In this document: one piece after another, positions 1 to 8,063 of the stretch | Position numbering within the stretch: position 1 is the first letter of the stretch | Layout: the number at the start of each line of letters is the position of its first letter | NCBI GenBank assembly: GCA_043424615.1 | Contig: JBHWOX010000001.1 | Coordinates: 1 to 47,528 of the forward strand | Direction: 5' to 3' | Length of the DNA stretch: 47,528 bases | DNA from: JAUNQW01 sp043424615 | GTDB taxonomy: Bacteria > Bacillota > Bacilli > Lactobacillales > Carnobacteriaceae_A | Notes under the pieces: model-generated | Seen by the model: only the letters and a program-made list of their open reading frames with translations | Told to the model about the DNA's origin: nothing | Database searches by the model: none | Made by a program: the position numbers and the translations under genes

Positions 1-825
1 TTCAGGAAGATAACCTGATTTTTGCACACTATTCCCAATACCAACACCTGTTAGCCCCCCTCTACTTAAAGCATAATAGGAATTGACTAGCTGATGGCCA
101 GCGGTGTCACTATAGCCAAAAGGATCAAAAAATGCTCGAAACCGATCCATTTGATAGGAGGGGATAAAAGTCAATAGCTCCCCAAAATTTCTAATCAAGA
201 TGAAGCCAAGAATAACCAAGCCTGCCACCAAGAGGGTCATCTTAAAGCTCCGCCACCAGGACACACCTGATCCTAGTATCATAACAAAAGCAATACCATT
301 AATAATGATGATGGATCCCATATCCGGTTGCATAAGCAAAAGCAGGTTGACGACCAGCAAATAAAGTAAAACCGGTCTCAGTGTCTTCCAAAAATGACGA
401 TTGATCTGCTGTCGCTGAATATAGAAGTAATAAGCCAAAAGCCAAATGGTCGTTAACTTGGCAATCTCGGCGGGTTGGATATTGAAAAACCCTAAATTTA
501 ACCAAGCCTTGGCTCCATTCACTTCCTGCCCTAAGAATAAAACCAGCAGTAGAAGCGTGCCCGTAATAAGGGTGGCCCATTTTATTAAAGGAAGCTGATG
601 CAAGAGTTTTATATTCATAAAGAAGGCCAGCAGCATCAAGATAATTCCGATGACATTATAACTGAGCTGCCTCCACAAAAAATACTCACTGTTCCCCATT
701 TCTGCAGCTAAATAAGAGGAGGCACTGTAGACCATAATCAGACCTACAACAGCTAAAAAGAGTGTGGGAAGCAAGACAAAGTAATCAATTCTATTTAATT
801 TTTCTTTTATAGTCAGTTCTCTCAC
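1..825 (-). CDS. ftsW: Cell division protein FtsW, SEDS-family peptidoglycan glycosyltransferase (3' end outside window)
   Basis: The minus-strand frame is open from a GTG at 825 to the window edge, giving about 275 residues of a multi-helix membrane protein. SEDS features are visible: an early helix ending MVYSASSYLA, the segment QPAEIAKLTTIWLL (usually PSE in place of PAE), LLMQPDMGS, and near the edge GGLTGVGIGNSVQKSGYLPE. The GNSxxKxGYLPE form is typical of FtsW rather than RodA. Known role: polymerises lipid II at the division site with a class B PBP. Start choice: an in-frame TAG lies just before GTG 825; a CTG at 816 sits better behind an AGGTGA-like site, so the exact start is uncertain. 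It follows typA on the same strand, as is common in Firmicutes, separated by a terminator. The C-terminal third is missing only because the window ends. Confidence 0.88.
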   Translation of the reverse strand, partial: MRELTIKEKLNRIDYFVLLPTLFLAVVGLIMVYSASSYLAAEMGNSEYFLWRQLSYNVIGIILMLLAFFMNIKLLHQLPLIKWATLITGTLLLLVLFLGQEVNGAKAWLNLGFFNIQPAEIAKLTTIWLLAYYFYIQRQQINRHFWKTLRPVLLYLLVVNLLLLMQPDMGSIIIINGIAFVMILGSGVSWWRSFKMTLLVAGLVILGFILIRNFGELLTFIPSYQMDRFRAFFDPFGYSDTAGHQLVNSYYALSRGGLTGVGIGNSVQKSGYLPE

Positions 826-891
826 CTACTTTTAAACGACTAGTCATAGTATATCAAAAGTTAAGTCGTCCTAAAAGAATGGACCGTGAAC

Positions 892-926
892 AAAAAGGCT
901 ATGACAATAAATGTCATAGCCTTTTT
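892..926 (-). terminator. Rho-independent terminator after typA
   Basis: Perfect 15-bp inverted repeat (892-906 with 912-926) around a 5-nt loop. It contains GGCTATGACA and its complement and ends in a T-run in either direction. It separates typA from ftsW. The GGCTRTGAC/GTCAYAGCC core recurs at other terminators in the window. Confidence 0.85.
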
Positions 927-941
927 TACTTCAGCCTGTCA

Positions 942-2777
942 TTAATCTTTAGACGCGTGTTTGGCTTCTTTTTCTCTTTGTTTGGTATCTAAGGTTTTTT
1001 TGCGTAAGCGTATAGAATCCGGAGTCACTTCGACAAGTTCATCGTCTGCGATGAATTCCAATGATTCTTCAAGGGTTAAAATTCGAGGGGTTTTGATGAC
1101 ATTGGTTTGGTCTTTGTTTGCTGAACGAACATTCGTTTTTTGTTTTTCTTTGGTAATATTGACCGATAAGTCTTTGTCACGGCTATTTTGTCCCACAATC
1201 ATACCTTCATAAATTTCAGTCCCTGGCTCCACAAAAATTTGGCCGCGTTCTTCAATTTGCATAATGCCGTAAGTGGTTGCTTTTCCTTTCGCAATGGATA
1301 CTAAAGCACCGTTGTTACGGCTAGCAATGCCATCTTTCACGGCAGGCCCATATTCAGAGAAAGTGTGGTTCAAGATCCCATATCCATGAGTCATTGAAAG
1401 GAATTGAGTGGTAAAGCCAATCATACCACGGGAGGGAACACTGAAAATCATGCGTACTTGACCTGTCCCTGAATTTTCCATGTTTTTCATTTCACCCTTA
1501 CGCTCACTCAGAGACTCAATAATAGACCCCATATATTCTTCAGGAGCATCAATGACAACTTCTTCATAAGGCTCTAAAAGTTGACCATCCACTTCCTTGG
1601 TGATGACTTCGGGTTTGGAAACTTGGAGCTCAAAGCCTTCTCGTCTCATATTTTCAATTAAAATAGATAAATGAAGTTCCCCACGACCAGCGACTACCCA
1701 GCGATCAGGGGAGTCAGTGTTTTCTATTTTCATGGAGACATCAGTTTGTAATTGTTGGTCTAAGCGTTCTTGAATCTGGCGGGAAGTCACATATTTCCCT
1801 TCACGACCAGCAAAAGGCGAGTCATTGACGAGGAAAGTCATTTTTAAGGTGGGCTCGTCGATGCGAAGAAGTTCTAGGGCATCCAATTGGTCAGGAGGTG
1901 TAATACTTTCCCCCACGAAGATATCATCCATTCCACTCAATGCAATAATATCTCCTGCCTGAGCTTGATCTATTTCTACCCGCTGCAATCCATGGTAACC
2001 TAAGATTTTGGTCACTCGGAAATTTTTTACAGATCCGTCTAATTTACTCAAGGCCACTTGATCGCCAACCTTCATTGTCCCTCTAAAAATACGGCCAATG
2101 CCGATACGTCCCACATAGTCATTGTAATCTAGCATGGAGACTTGGAATTGTAAGGCTTGGTCTGAATTGTCTTCAGGCCCATCCACTGTTTCAAGAATAG
2201 TGTCAAATATAGGATCCATGGTCTCTTCTTGGTCAGCTGGGTCATCACTTTTAGAAGAAGTTCCATTAACCGCTGAAGCGTAGACCACAGGGAAATCAAT
2301 CTGATTTTCATCTGCACCTAATTCAATAAAGAGGTCTAAAACCATATCGACGACTTCAGCTGGACGAGCATTGGGCTTATCAATTTTATTCACGACAACG
2401 ACGGGTTTGAGGTTTTGTTCCAACGCTTTTTGTAGAACAAAACGTGTTTGTGGCATGGTTCCTTCATAAGCATCCACTACTAAGACAACCCCATCAACCA
2501 TTTTTAAAATACGTTCTACTTCTCCACCGAAATCAGCGTGTCCTGGTGTATCCACGATATTAATCTTATTATCTTTGTAATCAACGGAAGTTATTTTTGA
2601 CAGAATGGTAATCCCACGTTCTCTCTCTAAATCATCAGAGTCCATCACGCGGTCTCCTAATTCAGTGTGAGCATCCAAAGTATCCGATTGTTTCAATAAT
2701 TCATTAACTAAGGTTGTTTTTCCGTGGTCAACGTGGGCAATAATCGCTACGTTTCTCAAATTATTACGTTCAGTCAT
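942..2777 (-). CDS. typA: Translational GTPase TypA/BipA
   Basis: Ribosome-associated GTPase of the EF-G superfamily, known for roles in 50S assembly and growth under stress or cold. About 611 residues, the usual length. G motifs are in order: G1 AHVDHGKTT near the N-terminus, G3 DTPGHADFGG, and NKIDKPNARP as G4. These are followed by the beta-barrel domain II, two EF-G-like alpha/beta domains and the TypA C-terminal domain. Start choice: the frame opens at 2792, but the ATG at 2777 (MTERNN) has GGAGG about 6 nt upstream and matches the family N-terminus, so the shorter form is used. It has its own promoter and terminators on both sides, so it is probably monocistronic. Confidence 0.96.
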   Translation of the reverse strand: MTERNNLRNVAIIAHVDHGKTTLVNELLKQSDTLDAHTELGDRVMDSDDLERERGITILSKITSVDYKDNKINIVDTPGHADFGGEVERILKMVDGVVLVVDAYEGTMPQTRFVLQKALEQNLKPVVVVNKIDKPNARPAEVVDMVLDLFIELGADENQIDFPVVYASAVNGTSSKSDDPADQEETMDPIFDTILETVDGPEDNSDQALQFQVSMLDYNDYVGRIGIGRIFRGTMKVGDQVALSKLDGSVKNFRVTKILGYHGLQRVEIDQAQAGDIIALSGMDDIFVGESITPPDQLDALELLRIDEPTLKMTFLVNDSPFAGREGKYVTSRQIQERLDQQLQTDVSMKIENTDSPDRWVVAGRGELHLSILIENMRREGFELQVSKPEVITKEVDGQLLEPYEEVVIDAPEEYMGSIIESLSERKGEMKNMENSGTGQVRMIFSVPSRGMIGFTTQFLSMTHGYGILNHTFSEYGPAVKDGIASRNNGALVSIAKGKATTYGIMQIEERGQIFVEPGTEIYEGMIVGQNSRDKDLSVNITKEKQKTNVRSANKDQTNVIKTPRILTLEESLEFIADDELVEVTPDSIRLRKKTLDTKQREKEAKHASKD

Positions 2778-2816
2778 ATTTTCCTCCATCATTTTGTCAA
2801 GGTAATCAACTTTAAT

Positions 2817-2845
2817 ATTCTATAGTAACTATTAATAATTGTAAA
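2817..2845 (-). promoter_or_regulatory. Sigma-A promoter of typA
   Basis: Minus-strand -35 TTTACA (2840-2845), 17-nt spacer, -10 TAGAAT (2817-2822), about 40 nt before the typA start and just downstream of the previous gene's terminator. Confidence 0.65.
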
Positions 2846-2854
2846 GAATTCCAA

Positions 2855-2876
2855 GAAAAAAGCCCTGTCAGGGGCT
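2855..2876 (-). terminator. Terminator after the inositol monophosphatase-family gene
   Basis: Minus-strand hairpin AGCCC / GGGCT (2861-2865 with 2872-2876) with a 6-nt loop, followed by six T. It begins 6 nt after the stop codon at 2882. Confidence 0.8.
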
Positions 2877-2881
2877 GTCAA

Positions 2882-3667
2882 TTAAGAATGAATCAGTTGG
2901 AAAATTTCTTTATATGCCTGGGGTTGAGCAAGGATAACACTATTGGCCTGGCTTAAATCAAAGGGGTGTTGGTCAAAGGTTGAATAAGTGAGTCCAGCCT
3001 CTTTTAATAATAGTTGGCCCGCTGCTAGATCCCATGGCATGAGAGATGAGGACAGATAGGCTACGGTTTCTTCTCTGAGCAAACTTAATATTTCTAAGCC
3101 CGCTGACCCTATCATTCTTACTCCTAAAGCATGGCCTGCTAATTGGCGCCATTTATGATAGCACTCGAACTGGACAATTTTACTATTAAATGCCAGCAAG
3201 CCTTCTGATAAAGACTTCTCATAGGAAGACTTTTGATAAGGTTGACCATTCAAATATAAGCCATGCTGGTCAAAAGCATAAAATAAGTCCAGCGTATTCC
3301 AGTCCATGATATAAGCCATTTCTGGCTGATCACCGTCATAAATCGCAATCATGCTGGCAAAATCTTTTTGCTTAGTGACATAATTGACGGTTCCATCAAT
3401 AGGATCAATAATCCACTTAATCGATGAGTTTTGTCTCTCTTCCTTGCTTTGGTTGAACGATTCTTCTGCTATGATACGTTCAGCTGGAAAGTGTTGGCGG
3501 ATCTGTTCAATAAGAAAATGTTCAATGGTCCAATCAGTGGAGCTTACTAAATCTTTCCAAGAGGATTTTGTTTTAACCTCTAAATGGTCTTGAGAGACCT
3601 CTGAAATCATTGTTTTTATTTTATCCATCCAGCTTAAAATCAGCTGGTGTCTTTGTTCTATATCCAT
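2882..3667 (-). CDS. Inositol monophosphatase family protein
   Basis: Lithium-sensitive Mg-dependent phosphatase fold (IMPase/CysQ/FBPase superfamily). Visible: EES in the metal-binding region, DPIDGTVNYV (family DPIDGTxNF), and MPWDLAAG, the C-terminal WDxAAG motif. Its substrate cannot be read from the sequence; in Firmicutes these proteins are usually annotated only as inositol-1-monophosphatase or 3'(2'),5'-bisphosphate nucleotidase. Start: the upstream gene stops with TAG at 3680-3682, immediately followed in frame by GTG 3679. The ATG at 3667 has AGGTGG 8 nt upstream and is preferred, giving 261 residues. Probably transcribed with the AarF-type kinase and phasin-like gene upstream. Confidence 0.9.
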   Translation of the reverse strand: MDIEQRHQLILSWMDKIKTMISEVSQDHLEVKTKSSWKDLVSSTDWTIEHFLIEQIRQHFPAERIIAEESFNQSKEERQNSSIKWIIDPIDGTVNYVTKQKDFASMIAIYDGDQPEMAYIMDWNTLDLFYAFDQHGLYLNGQPYQKSSYEKSLSEGLLAFNSKIVQFECYHKWRQLAGHALGVRMIGSAGLEILSLLREETVAYLSSSLMPWDLAAGQLLLKEAGLTYSTFDQHPFDLSQANSVILAQPQAYKEIFQLIHS

Positions 3668-3679
3668 CTCACTAACCAC

Positions 3680-5275
3680 CTAAAACATCCCTGAACGGAA
3701 AATGGACACCAGTAACCATCCCCCAACCACTGCTGCAATTAGGAAGACGATAATCGCAATGATTGAGACTCCTCCACTACTAAGGGCTACAATAACGGCT
3801 GAAGCCAAGATAAGAGAGGCTAAAATTAAAGCATAAATCAAGCGGTTAACCATCTGCTCGATATCATCCCAGTGTTCTTCAATATCAGTGAGATTAGCAT
3901 TGACGACCAAACGCCCATTGGCTATTTGGTTAGCTATTTTTGAAAGGTCAGAGGGGACGCGTGACAATTTATTTAAGCTATCATAAGTAGAAAACAACAA
4001 GCGTTCTTTAGACGGAAATTCAATCAGATTAACAGCGTCTGAGTTCTTGTAAAAATCTTTTAAGATACTCATCAAATCTAAATCCGGACTCAATTCGGCC
4101 ACTAGTCCTTCTAATATAATAATGGCTCGAGCTAAAGTAACCAATTCATGGGGTAAGGCCAGTTTATGTTTTTGAATCACTGTCATCAGTTCATTGAAGG
4201 CTTGATTGAAATCAAGATTTTTTAGAGATTTAGTTGAATATTTATTGAAATAATAGTTTAAATCATCATAGAAGAAAACGTCATCTACTTTTTCTTTAGT
4301 AGAAGCCACTTGTAAGATTAGATTCATTAATTTAGTCGTATCTTCAGTTAATGTTGACCGTATCATTTCCACTAGGACTTGCCGCATGCTCTCAGAAATT
4401 TCTCCCGTCATGCCAAAATCAATAAAAACTAATTTTTTATCTTTGACAATAATATTACCCGGATGGGGATCCGAGTGGTAAAAACCATAATCAAAAACTT
4501 GGGAGAGGAATGAAGCGACTAATTTTGCAGCGATATCTTCCAAAATATAGCCTTCTGCTAGTAATTTTTCTTTTTTGCTAATAGGGATACCGTCAACAAA
4601 TTCTTCCACTAAAACTCTTTGGGTGGTCAGATTCATATAGGGTCTAGGTGTGTCCACCAAATCAGAATCAAAGAAATTCGCTTTAAAACGCATGATGGAG
4701 CGAGCTTCTGTTCTGAAGTTCAATTCCCTTTGAGTCGATTTTTCAATCTCATCAAAAGCCGCATCCACGTTGGAAATCATATCGGTCATACCCTCTGGTG
4801 CCATGGACATTAAACGTGAAAAAAGATGGATATCCTGCATCAGTTGCTGTTCTATGTTTGGGCGTTGAACTTTGACAATGACTTGGTCGCCATTGAGAAG
4901 CTCCGCACGGTGAACTTGAGCAACGGATGCACTGGCGATGGGGACAGGATCGAGAGAAGCAAATAGTTGGTCCGGACTTTGGCCGAACTCAGTCAGAATG
5001 ATTTCTTTGATGATGTCAAAGGAAATGGTTGGAGCCTCATCTTGCAGTAACTGCAATTCTTTGATATAGGATTCAGGAAGTAAGTCCTGACGGGTAGATA
5101 AAATCTGGCCAATCTTAATAAAGCTTGGCCCCAATTCCTCGAAAGCCAAGCGTAATCGACGGGCATCCTCAGTTTGGTCTTTAGACCGTAGATAAATCCG
5201 ATAAATATGACTTAATCCATATTTGCCTAAAACACTAACAATTTCGGATAATCGCTGCCGATTCGATTTTGCCAT
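3680..5275 (-). CDS. AarF/UbiB (ABC1/ADCK) family atypical kinase, membrane anchored
   Basis: 531 residues. Family signatures are complete: KxGQ motif at 54-57 (FIKIGQILSTR), Ala-rich loop ASASVAQ at 114-120, invariant Lys near 135 (VKVQRP), catalytic SDPHPGN at 268-274 and the metal-binding DFG at 286-288. Two hydrophobic helices occupy the last 60 residues, so the kinase is anchored to the membrane by its C-terminus. Family knowledge: UbiB/COQ8 proteins support ubiquinone synthesis or lipid homeostasis through ATPase activity. No quinone-synthesis gene is in the window, so its role here is open. It lies 37 bp after a phasin-like coiled-coil gene, a pairing seen in many Gram-positives. Confidence 0.9.
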   Translation of the reverse strand: MAKSNRQRLSEIVSVLGKYGLSHIYRIYLRSKDQTEDARRLRLAFEELGPSFIKIGQILSTRQDLLPESYIKELQLLQDEAPTISFDIIKEIILTEFGQSPDQLFASLDPVPIASASVAQVHRAELLNGDQVIVKVQRPNIEQQLMQDIHLFSRLMSMAPEGMTDMISNVDAAFDEIEKSTQRELNFRTEARSIMRFKANFFDSDLVDTPRPYMNLTTQRVLVEEFVDGIPISKKEKLLAEGYILEDIAAKLVASFLSQVFDYGFYHSDPHPGNIIVKDKKLVFIDFGMTGEISESMRQVLVEMIRSTLTEDTTKLMNLILQVASTKEKVDDVFFYDDLNYYFNKYSTKSLKNLDFNQAFNELMTVIQKHKLALPHELVTLARAIIILEGLVAELSPDLDLMSILKDFYKNSDAVNLIEFPSKERLLFSTYDSLNKLSRVPSDLSKIANQIANGRLVVNANLTDIEEHWDDIEQMVNRLIYALILASLILASAVIVALSSGGVSIIAIIVFLIAAVVGGWLLVSIFRSGMF

Positions 5276-5312
5276 ATATATCTCTGCCCTTCACTATCAA
5301 AATCCTGATTGT

Positions 5313-5630
5313 TTATTTTGCTAATTCATCTTTGATGCTATTAATTTCTGAACGTAAAGCTTGAATTTGACTTTCAAGAGATTCAATGTCTTGCTGTTGA
5401 GCAAAATTCATTTCGATTAATGTCGCTTGCAATTCCTCTTTATTTAAACTGTTTGTGCGAGTAGTCGTATCTTTGGCTTTTTGAATCAATTCATTCGATA
5501 AAGTTTTTCCTTCTTCAACCGAAAGTTTTCCTTTTTCAACTAAATTTTGAATCACTTCATCGGCTTTTTCAATAGATAAAGCTGCTCCACCAACACCAGC
5601 TAACAATACATCTTTAAGAGTTTGGAACAT
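5313..5630 (-). CDS. Phasin-family-like small coiled-coil protein
   Basis: 105 residues. An amphipathic, Gly/Ala-containing N-terminus (LLAGVGGAALSIEKADEVI) is followed by charged helices and a C-terminal heptad-like coil (about 75-103, ending EINSIKDELAK). This matches the phasin/PHA-granule regulator group (COG3937) often encoded upstream of AarF/UbiB kinases; identification is by pattern, not alignment. No polyhydroxyalkanoate synthase is nearby, so a storage-granule role is not implied; a membrane- or lipid-surface adaptor for the kinase is an inference. The ribosome site GAAAGGAGA precedes the ATG. First gene of a probable unit with the AarF kinase and the IMPase-family gene. Confidence 0.7.
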   Translation of the reverse strand: MFQTLKDVLLAGVGGAALSIEKADEVIQNLVEKGKLSVEEGKTLSNELIQKAKDTTTRTNSLNKEELQATLIEMNFAQQQDIESLESQIQALRSEINSIKDELAK

Positions 5631-5671
5631 TTAAAAATCTCCTTTCAAACTTTCACATTAATACTGTTCTC

Positions 5672-5680
5672 AGTATAACA
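5672..5680 (-). promoter_or_regulatory. Extended -10 promoter of the phasin-like/AarF unit
   Basis: Minus-strand TGT-TATACT (5672-5680), an extended -10, about 45 nt before the start codon. No convincing -35 was seen. Confidence 0.5.
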
Positions 5681-5721
5681 AGATACCTTTAAAATTTCCT
5701 CATCAAAGCTTTATTTTAAAC

Positions 5722-5755
5722 AAAAAAAGAGCAATTGATAATCAATTGCTCTTTT
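5722..5755 (-). terminator. Terminator after lpdA
   Basis: Hairpin of 14 bp (5725-5738 with 5742-5755), 3-nt loop, core AGAGCAATTGA, followed on the minus strand by a T-run. It starts 10 nt after the lpdA stop. Confidence 0.88.
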
Positions 5756-5764
5756 GAAACAAAT

Positions 5765-7171
5765 TTAGCCATGGATAGGCATGTCTAAAGCACCCTCAGC
5801 AGCATCGAGAACCATTTCACCTAAAGTAGGGTGAGCATGGATGGTGTCTGCAATATCTTCAGCTGTTAGCTCGTTTTCAATTGCTAAGGTTAATTCAGAA
5901 ATTAAGTCTGAAGCTCCGTGGCCAGCCACATGAGCGCCTACGACTTTGTTCGTTTCTTTTTCAGTAATAATTTTAACAAATCCATTAGCTTTTCCTAAGG
6001 CCACAGCACGCCCGTTAGCTTGGTATTGGAATTTAGTTTGTTTCACATCTAAACCAGCTTCTTTGGCTGAATTACGGCTATGTCCCGCAGAGGCTAATTC
6101 TGGACCAGTGAAGGCTACAGCTGGCATAGCTTTGTAGTCTACTTTTGAATCTTTTCCAGAAATCGCTTCTGCAGCTACTTTACCTTCGTAAGAAGCTTTG
6201 TGAGCGAGGGCTGCTCCTTCAACTATGTCTCCAATAGCAAAGATGTGGTCTTGGCTAGTTCGTCCCTGCTCGTCGACTTTAACCAACCCATTGTCTAAGA
6301 GTTCAACGCCAGCTTCTTCTAAGCCAATGCCTTTAGTGTTAGGGAAACGACCGACTGTTACCATCACATAGTCAGCTTCAATTTCATGAGCTTCGCCCTT
6401 AACTTCGTATTTGATGGTCACTCCATCATCGGATTGAATAGCTTCTTGAGCCATGGCATTGCCGATGATTTCCGCTCCGTGTTCTTCAAATTCTTTTTTA
6501 ACCAAGCGAACCATATCTTTATCGAAGCCACCTAAGATATCTTTAGCTCCCTCTAAGATAGTCACTTTTGTTCCCAAGCGAGAGTAAACCCCAGCTAACT
6601 CAGAACCGATATATCCTCCCCCAACGACAACTAAGGATTCAGGAATTTCTTCTAAGTTTAAGCCTCCTGTAGAATCTAGGACGCGTCCACCGTACTCGAA
6701 CCCTCCAATTTCAATAGGGGTTGAGCCTGTAGCAAGAATAGCATGTTTGAAGGTGTAGTTTTCAGTTTCTCCCTCAGCGGTTTCTAATTCGAAGGCATTC
6801 GGGCCTGTTAAAGTAGCCGTTCCTCGAATAATTTCAACATTATTTTTTTCTAATAAGAATTGAACACCGTCAGTCATGGTTTTTACGACTGTATTTTGTT
6901 TCCAGTCTTGAGTTTTGTCCCAATCAATTTCAACTTTTTCAGTTGAAATACCAAATAATGAAGGATCTTGTGCTTCTACATAACGCTCAGAAGCAGAAAT
7001 TAAAGCTTTAGATGGGATACATCCCACATTTAAGCACACCCCACCGATGTATTCTTTTTCAACAACGGCGACTTGTTGACCTTCTTGGGCCGCACGGATA
7101 GCAGCGACATATCCCCCAGGTCCAGATCCAATGACAACGGTATCTAACTCATAATTAAAATCTTCAGCCAT
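5765..7171 (-). CDS. lpdA: Dihydrolipoyl dehydrogenase (E3)
   Basis: 468 residues. FAD-dependent E3 that reoxidises dihydrolipoamide in 2-oxoacid dehydrogenase complexes with NAD+. Visible: FAD Rossmann motif GSGPGG (15-20), redox disulfide CLNVGC (C46, C51), a second GxGxxG NAD motif (VVVGGGYIGSE), the FAD-binding FAIGDI segment, and the C-terminal HAHPTLGE with the catalytic His-Glu pair. No N-terminal lipoyl domain. It stands alone: no E1 or E2 genes are adjacent, although in Bacillus and several lactic bacteria pdhABCD neighbours def/rnjA. The usual spacing before ATG lacks a clear ribosome site; the nearest AGAAAGG is about 15 nt upstream, leaving a small start ambiguity. Confidence 0.95.
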   Translation of the reverse strand: MAEDFNYELDTVVIGSGPGGYVAAIRAAQEGQQVAVVEKEYIGGVCLNVGCIPSKALISASERYVEAQDPSLFGISTEKVEIDWDKTQDWKQNTVVKTMTDGVQFLLEKNNVEIIRGTATLTGPNAFELETAEGETENYTFKHAILATGSTPIEIGGFEYGGRVLDSTGGLNLEEIPESLVVVGGGYIGSELAGVYSRLGTKVTILEGAKDILGGFDKDMVRLVKKEFEEHGAEIIGNAMAQEAIQSDDGVTIKYEVKGEAHEIEADYVMVTVGRFPNTKGIGLEEAGVELLDNGLVKVDEQGRTSQDHIFAIGDIVEGAALAHKASYEGKVAAEAISGKDSKVDYKAMPAVAFTGPELASAGHSRNSAKEAGLDVKQTKFQYQANGRAVALGKANGFVKIITEKETNKVVGAHVAGHGASDLISELTLAIENELTAEDIADTIHAHPTLGEMVLDAAEGALDMPIHG

Positions 7172-7233
7172 AATGTTTACACCATAACCTTTCTCAATTT
7201 AGTTTCATTTAAACTATAACTTTCACATTACCC

Positions 7234-7262
7234 ATTATATCTAGTTATGTTCTCTTATTCAA
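7234..7262 (-). promoter_or_regulatory. Promoter of lpdA
   Basis: Minus-strand -35 TTGAAT (7257-7262), 17-nt spacer, -10 TATAAT (7234-7239). This near-consensus element would leave a leader of roughly 55 nt. Confidence 0.75.
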
Positions 7263-7280
7263 GATTATTCAATGTCGAAT

Positions 7281-7309
7281 TAAACAGCCCTAAGAATCTA
7301 TGTTATACT
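7281..7309 (+). promoter_or_regulatory. Promoter of def
   Basis: Extended -10 TGT-TATACT (7301-7309) with a 4/6 match to the -35 (TAAACA, 7281-7286) at 17 nt. It lies back to back with the lpdA promoter. Confidence 0.6.
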
Positions 7310-7344
7310 ATAGGAACGATATTTTATGACTGGAGGTAAATCAA

Positions 7345-7911
7345 ATGTTAACAATGGATGATATCATTCGAGAAGGACATCCAACCTTACGCGTCCGTTC
7401 CCAAAAAATAGACCTGCCCATCAGCTCAGAAGTTAAAGAAATCGGTCAGGCCATGATGGAATTTGTACAAAATAGTCAGGATGACGAACTAGCAAAAAAA
7501 TATGATTTGAGACCCGGTGTCGGCTTAGCTGCTCCCCAAATTGATCAAGCTATTCGAATGACTGCAGTTCACGTTCCTTCTGAAGACCCACAAGACCCCA
7601 CTCCTGAATTTTCTGATGTCTTAATCAACCCGCAGATTATCCGCCAATCCCTTAAAAAAATCGCCTTGCCAACAGGGGAAGGATGTTTGTCTGTTGACCG
7701 GCAGGTACCAGGTTACGTTCCACGCGCCAAACGCATCCATCTGGAATATACCGATTTAAACGGACAAGAAAAGAAAATTAAGTTAAAAGGTTATCCTGCG
7801 ATCGTTGTCCAACATGAAATAGACCACCTCAATGGGGTCATGTTCTATGACCACATTAATCCTGATGATCCTTTTGCTTTAGATGACCAAACCAGCCTAT
7901 TAGGCGAATAA
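7345..7911 (+). CDS. def: Peptide deformylase
   Basis: 188 residues. Removes the N-formyl group from nascent proteins using a metal ion. All three signature motifs are intact: GVGLAAPQ (58-65), EGCLS (112-116, metal ligand C114) and HEIDH (157-161, ligands H157 and H161, catalytic E158). Length and the insertion between motifs 1 and 2 fit the type 2 (Gram-positive) form. GGAGG lies 8 nt before ATG 7345. It diverges from lpdA, and rnjA follows on the same strand after a terminator. Confidence 0.96.
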   Translation: MLTMDDIIREGHPTLRVRSQKIDLPISSEVKEIGQAMMEFVQNSQDDELAKKYDLRPGVGLAAPQIDQAIRMTAVHVPSEDPQDPTPEFSDVLINPQIIRQSLKKIALPTGEGCLSVDRQVPGYVPRAKRIHLEYTDLNGQEKKIKLKGYPAIVVQHEIDHLNGVMFYDHINPDDPFALDDQTSLLGE

Positions 7912-7912
7912 T

Positions 7913-7962
7913 AAAAAAGCACGCCCCTCTTGCTTGTAGAACGGCAGGAAAGGCGTGCTTTT
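7913..7962 (+). terminator. Terminator after def
   Basis: Stem AAAAGCACGCC / GGCGTGCTTTT (7915-7925 with 7952-7962) around a 26-nt loop, with T's at the end and A's at the start. It lies directly after the def stop. Confidence 0.78.
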
Positions 7963-7970
7963 ATGTATAT

Positions 7971-8000
7971 TTGTAATCAGACTGTCAATCATGTTAAAAT
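7971..8000 (+). promoter_or_regulatory. Promoter of rnjA
   Basis: Extended -10 TGT-TAAAAT (7992-8000) with TTGTAA (7971-7976) about 18 nt upstream. A small CATGT/ACATG hairpin (about 8010-8023) lies in the leader before the ribosome site. Confidence 0.5.
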
Positions 8001-8063
8001 ATTAGTACCCATGTGTAAAACATGACGAGAACGGTACAACTGAATATTAAAGGAGTTGACAGT

